In this document: positions 62,071 to 64,000 of the stretch, in pieces
Position numbering within the stretch: position 1 is the first letter of the stretch
Layout of the letters: the number at the start of each line of letters is the position of its first letter
Notes under the pieces: model-generated
The model's input: only the letters and a program-made list of their open reading frames with translations
Databases searched by the model: none
Told to the model about the DNA's origin: nothing
Origin: Umezawaea tangerina
GTDB lineage: Bacteria; Actinomycetota; Actinomycetes; Mycobacteriales; Pseudonocardiaceae
Assembly: GCF_003002815.1 (NCBI RefSeq)
Contig: NZ_PVTF01000016.1
Span: 161,903-225,902, forward strand
Length of the DNA stretch: 64,000 nt
Reading direction: 5' to 3'
Program-made: the position numbers and the translations under genes

Positions 62071-62146
62071 CGCAGGTCGGATCATAGGTGAGAGCGGGTT
62101 GTCCGGTGGCGGCCACCGCCGCGCGGATCGTGTGCGATTCTCGGGT

Positions 62147-63880
62147 GTGACCGATCGCCACCTGGACGACCTGCGTCGGACGGCACGCGCGGCCCTGCCC
62201 GACCCGCTCGGGGTGGTCGGAACGGCACCGGAGGCCGACCTGGCCGAGGCGGTCCGGGCCGACCGCGGCTGCGTCCTGCTGGGCGAACCCGGCTCCGGCC
62301 GCACGACCCTGCTGCACCGCCTCGCCGCGGAGCTGCTGGAGGACGGCGGCCCGGTGCCGATCGTGCTGTCCCTGTCCACCGGCAGCTGGCGGGTCGAGCC
62401 GCACCGGCTCAGCAGCCTGCGGTGGGCGAGCGCGCAGGACGTCGTCCCCGCCGACGACTGGGACACCGAGGCGCTGGAACGGGCCCAGCGGCTCAGCGTG
62501 GCCAGGCTGGAGCAGGTCGACCACGCCGTGGACACCGCCGTCGAGTGGCTGTCCACCGAGGTCGGCAGGCTCTACCGGGTGCCGCCCCGCCGGGTCGCCG
62601 ACTGGCTGCGCGCCGACCCGTGCCCGGTGGTGCTGCTGCTCGACGGGCTGGACGAGATCCGCCACGCCGACGACCGCCGCCGCTGCGTCGAGGTGCTGAC
62701 CCTGCTCAGGACCCGCCTCACCACCGCGATCGTGGTGTGCGCCCGGCCGTCCGACGAGGTGGAGCTGCGCAAGTTCGGGCAGGCCGTGCGGATCCCGCCG
62801 CTGAGCGCGGCCGCCGTGGACACCGCGCTGGCCGCCGACGGGCTGGAGTCGCTGCGCGCCGCGTGCCTGCGCCACGACGACCTGGTCGCCCTGCTGGACA
62901 CCCCGCTGGCGCTCGCGCTGGCCGTGGAGGGCTATCGGGGCGAGGACGTCACCGAGGACGAGGTGCGGCGCCTGCTCGCGGGCGGGCTCGACCACCTGTG
63001 GGCCGTGCGGCTGCCCGCCCGCGCCTCCTCGCTGCGCGGGCTGGCCAGGCTGATGGACCGCGGCGACCGGGACGTCTTCACCGTGCAGGCGCTGAACCTC
63101 TCGTGGGTCCGCCAGGCCGGGCTGCGGACTCCCCGCGCGGTCGGGCCGTGGGTCTACGCGGCGCTGGCGCTGGCCGCCGCCATCGGTCTGCTCGCCTTCA
63201 CGACACGGGCCACCGACCCCGGCTTCGCGGTGCTGTGCGCCGCGGTGCTCGCCGCGTCGGCCGCCGCCCAGGTGTACTCGGCGGGCAACGCCACCGACCG
63301 TCGCCGCTCCCGCCTCGACCTCGGCGACTTCGTGGCCACCCGCTGGTCGCTGGACTGGCGCTCGGCGGCCACGGCCCTGCTCACCTGCGTCCTGGCCGGG
63401 CTCGTCACGGGCGCCTCCGTCGGCATGTTCGGCGGCGCCGCGGGCATCGCCCTCGGCCTGCTGCCCGGCACGGCGGCGGGCCTGGCGGTCGCCGTCCTGA
63501 CCCTGCCGACCCGCGCGCCCGCCGCCCGCACCCGCCCCACCGCGTCCCGCTGGACCCTCGCCGTCCGCGTCGCCGCCGGGCTGACCGCGCTGGCGCTCGG
63601 CCTGCTGCCCGCCTTCGCCGTGCTCGCACTGGTCGAACGCCGCTTCGCCCCCTACGTCCACCACCTGATGCTGGCCGCCACGGTGGGCGTGTGGCTCGCG
63701 GCGTTCGCCGTGTCGCTGCACGGCTGGTGGAGCCACCGCGTCGCCGTGAAGGCCGTGACCCGCGCGGGCGTGCTGCCCGCCGACCTGGCGGCGTTCGTCG
63801 CCGAGGGCCTGCTGCGGGCCGGACCGGACGGCTACGCGTTCGGCCACCCCACCCTGCGCCGCCACCTCGCACGGGACTAG
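62147..63880 (+). CDS. NACHT-like NTPase with C-terminal membrane helices
   Basis: This 577-residue protein has an N-terminal NTPase: Walker A GEPGSGRTT (46-54, with Arg52 where Lys is usual) and Walker B VVLLLDGLDEI. A helical arm, about six transmembrane helices (about 330-535) and a final FGHPTLRRHL motif typical of NACHT C-lobes follow. GTG 62147 has no ribosome site. STAND NTPases often act as signal-triggered switches, including in phage defence. The stop codon coincides with a CTAG where an IS begins. Confidence 0.78.
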   Translation: MTDRHLDDLRRTARAALPDPLGVVGTAPEADLAEAVRADRGCVLLGEPGSGRTTLLHRLAAELLEDGGPVPIVLSLSTGSWRVEPHRLSSLRWASAQDVVPADDWDTEALERAQRLSVARLEQVDHAVDTAVEWLSTEVGRLYRVPPRRVADWLRADPCPVVLLLDGLDEIRHADDRRRCVEVLTLLRTRLTTAIVVCARPSDEVELRKFGQAVRIPPLSAAAVDTALAADGLESLRAACLRHDDLVALLDTPLALALAVEGYRGEDVTEDEVRRLLAGGLDHLWAVRLPARASSLRGLARLMDRGDRDVFTVQALNLSWVRQAGLRTPRAVGPWVYAALALAAAIGLLAFTTRATDPGFAVLCAAVLAASAAAQVYSAGNATDRRRSRLDLGDFVATRWSLDWRSAATALLTCVLAGLVTGASVGMFGGAAGIALGLLPGTAAGLAVAVLTLPTRAPAARTRPTASRWTLAVRVAAGLTALALGLLPAFAVLALVERRFAPYVHHLMLAATVGVWLAAFAVSLHGWWSHRVAVKAVTRAGVLPADLAAFVAEGLLRAGPDGYAFGHPTLRRHLARD

Positions 63881-64000
63881 TAGGACTTCGTTAGGTCGTG
63901 TGATGGGGGTGTGTCGGCGATGTGATCTTCTGTAGCGGTGAGGCCGGAGGAGATGGCGTTGGTGCGCCCGGTGATCGAGGACTTCGCTGCGGACATGTTC
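63881..64000 (+). mobile_element. Left end of a probable IS701-type insertion sequence (cut by the window)
   Basis: Sequence after the CTAG at 63877-63880 reads as the end and promoter region of an element followed by a transposase start. CTAG is a known 4-bp target for IS701-like elements. The right end, the second CTAG and the inverted repeats are outside the window. Confidence 0.5.
63938..64000 (+). CDS. Probable IS701-family transposase, N-terminal 21 residues only
   Basis: From GTG 63938 the frame reads VRPEEMALVRPVIEDFAADMF and runs off the window. This N-terminus resembles IS701-type transposases of actinomycetes, which begin with an acidic helix ending in EEFAADVF-like residues. The call rests on this short piece and the CTAG junction. 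Confidence 0.5.
   Translation, partial: MRPEEMALVRPVIEDFAADMF

Overview
The window is very GC-rich DNA (roughly 70% or more, strong G/C third-position bias) from an actinomycete. Supporting traits are a SARP regulator and a LAL/LuxR regulator, PIG-L deacetylase, B12-riboswitch-controlled aerobic ribonucleotide reductase, Thr-rich surface proteins, many GTG starts with 4-nt GTGA overlaps, and several likely leaderless genes. The gene set would fit a Pseudonocardiaceae member (Saccharothrix/Lentzea/Actinosynnema-like), but genus is inference only. No rRNA or tRNA gene and no CRISPR array was seen.

Layout. 0-5.7 kb: end of a GH13 alpha-glucosidase and two tandem secreted GH87-type alpha-1,3-glucanases. 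5.7-11.5 kb: a palindromic repeat, then a DeoR regulator with a polyol-type ABC transporter lacking its own ATPase and a zinc dehydrogenase. 11.6-13.4 kb: two paralogous Thr-rich wall or surface proteins. 13.6-16.5 kb: a leader peptide and a polar amino-acid-type ABC transporter. 16.7-22.6 kb: an Fe-S RecB-like nuclease/helicase, a PIG-L deacetylase and a zinc-ribbon SDR. 22.7-24.7 kb: a two-gene LSDAT/SLATT membrane system, probably a nucleotide-sensing conflict system. 24.9-32 kb: M15-like secreted protein, LAL regulator, secreted trypsin-like protease, idi, GntR and PEBP genes. 32-38 kb: a modular hairpin array, a YdeI-like protein, and a beta-glucan locus (DUF1996-CBM32, GH16-CBM32, LacI) with clear LacI operators. 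38-44.3 kb: a periplasmic-binding-like protein and nrdAB behind a cobalamin riboswitch; NrdB carries the class Ic (Phe instead of radical Tyr) signature. 44.4-50 kb: small membrane or chaperone-like proteins, an iron-box-like palindrome before a truncated condensation-domain protein, a GCS2 ligase, a phosphopantetheinyl transferase and a phosphoesterase. 50-51.9 kb: a transposase-derived protein, a small wHTH-like protein and a second, inverted copy of the hairpin array. 51.9-56.2 kb: one tightly overlapping operon of LytTR regulator, DUF485 protein, SSF symporter and LytS-type kinase. 56.3-62.1 kb: small protein, SARP regulator with a shortened BTAD, DEAD/DEAH helicase. 62.1-64 kb: NACHT-like membrane NTPase ended by the start of a probable IS701-type insertion sequence.

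The least explained signals are non-coding. Two unrelated palindromic repeat families each occur twice. In both families the stem sequences differ between copies while pairing stays perfect, that is, with compensatory changes. One family nests an intrinsic terminator inside a larger stem. The other starts with a 22-23 bp hairpin with an invariant 11-nt loop, followed by a string of tiny hairpins.
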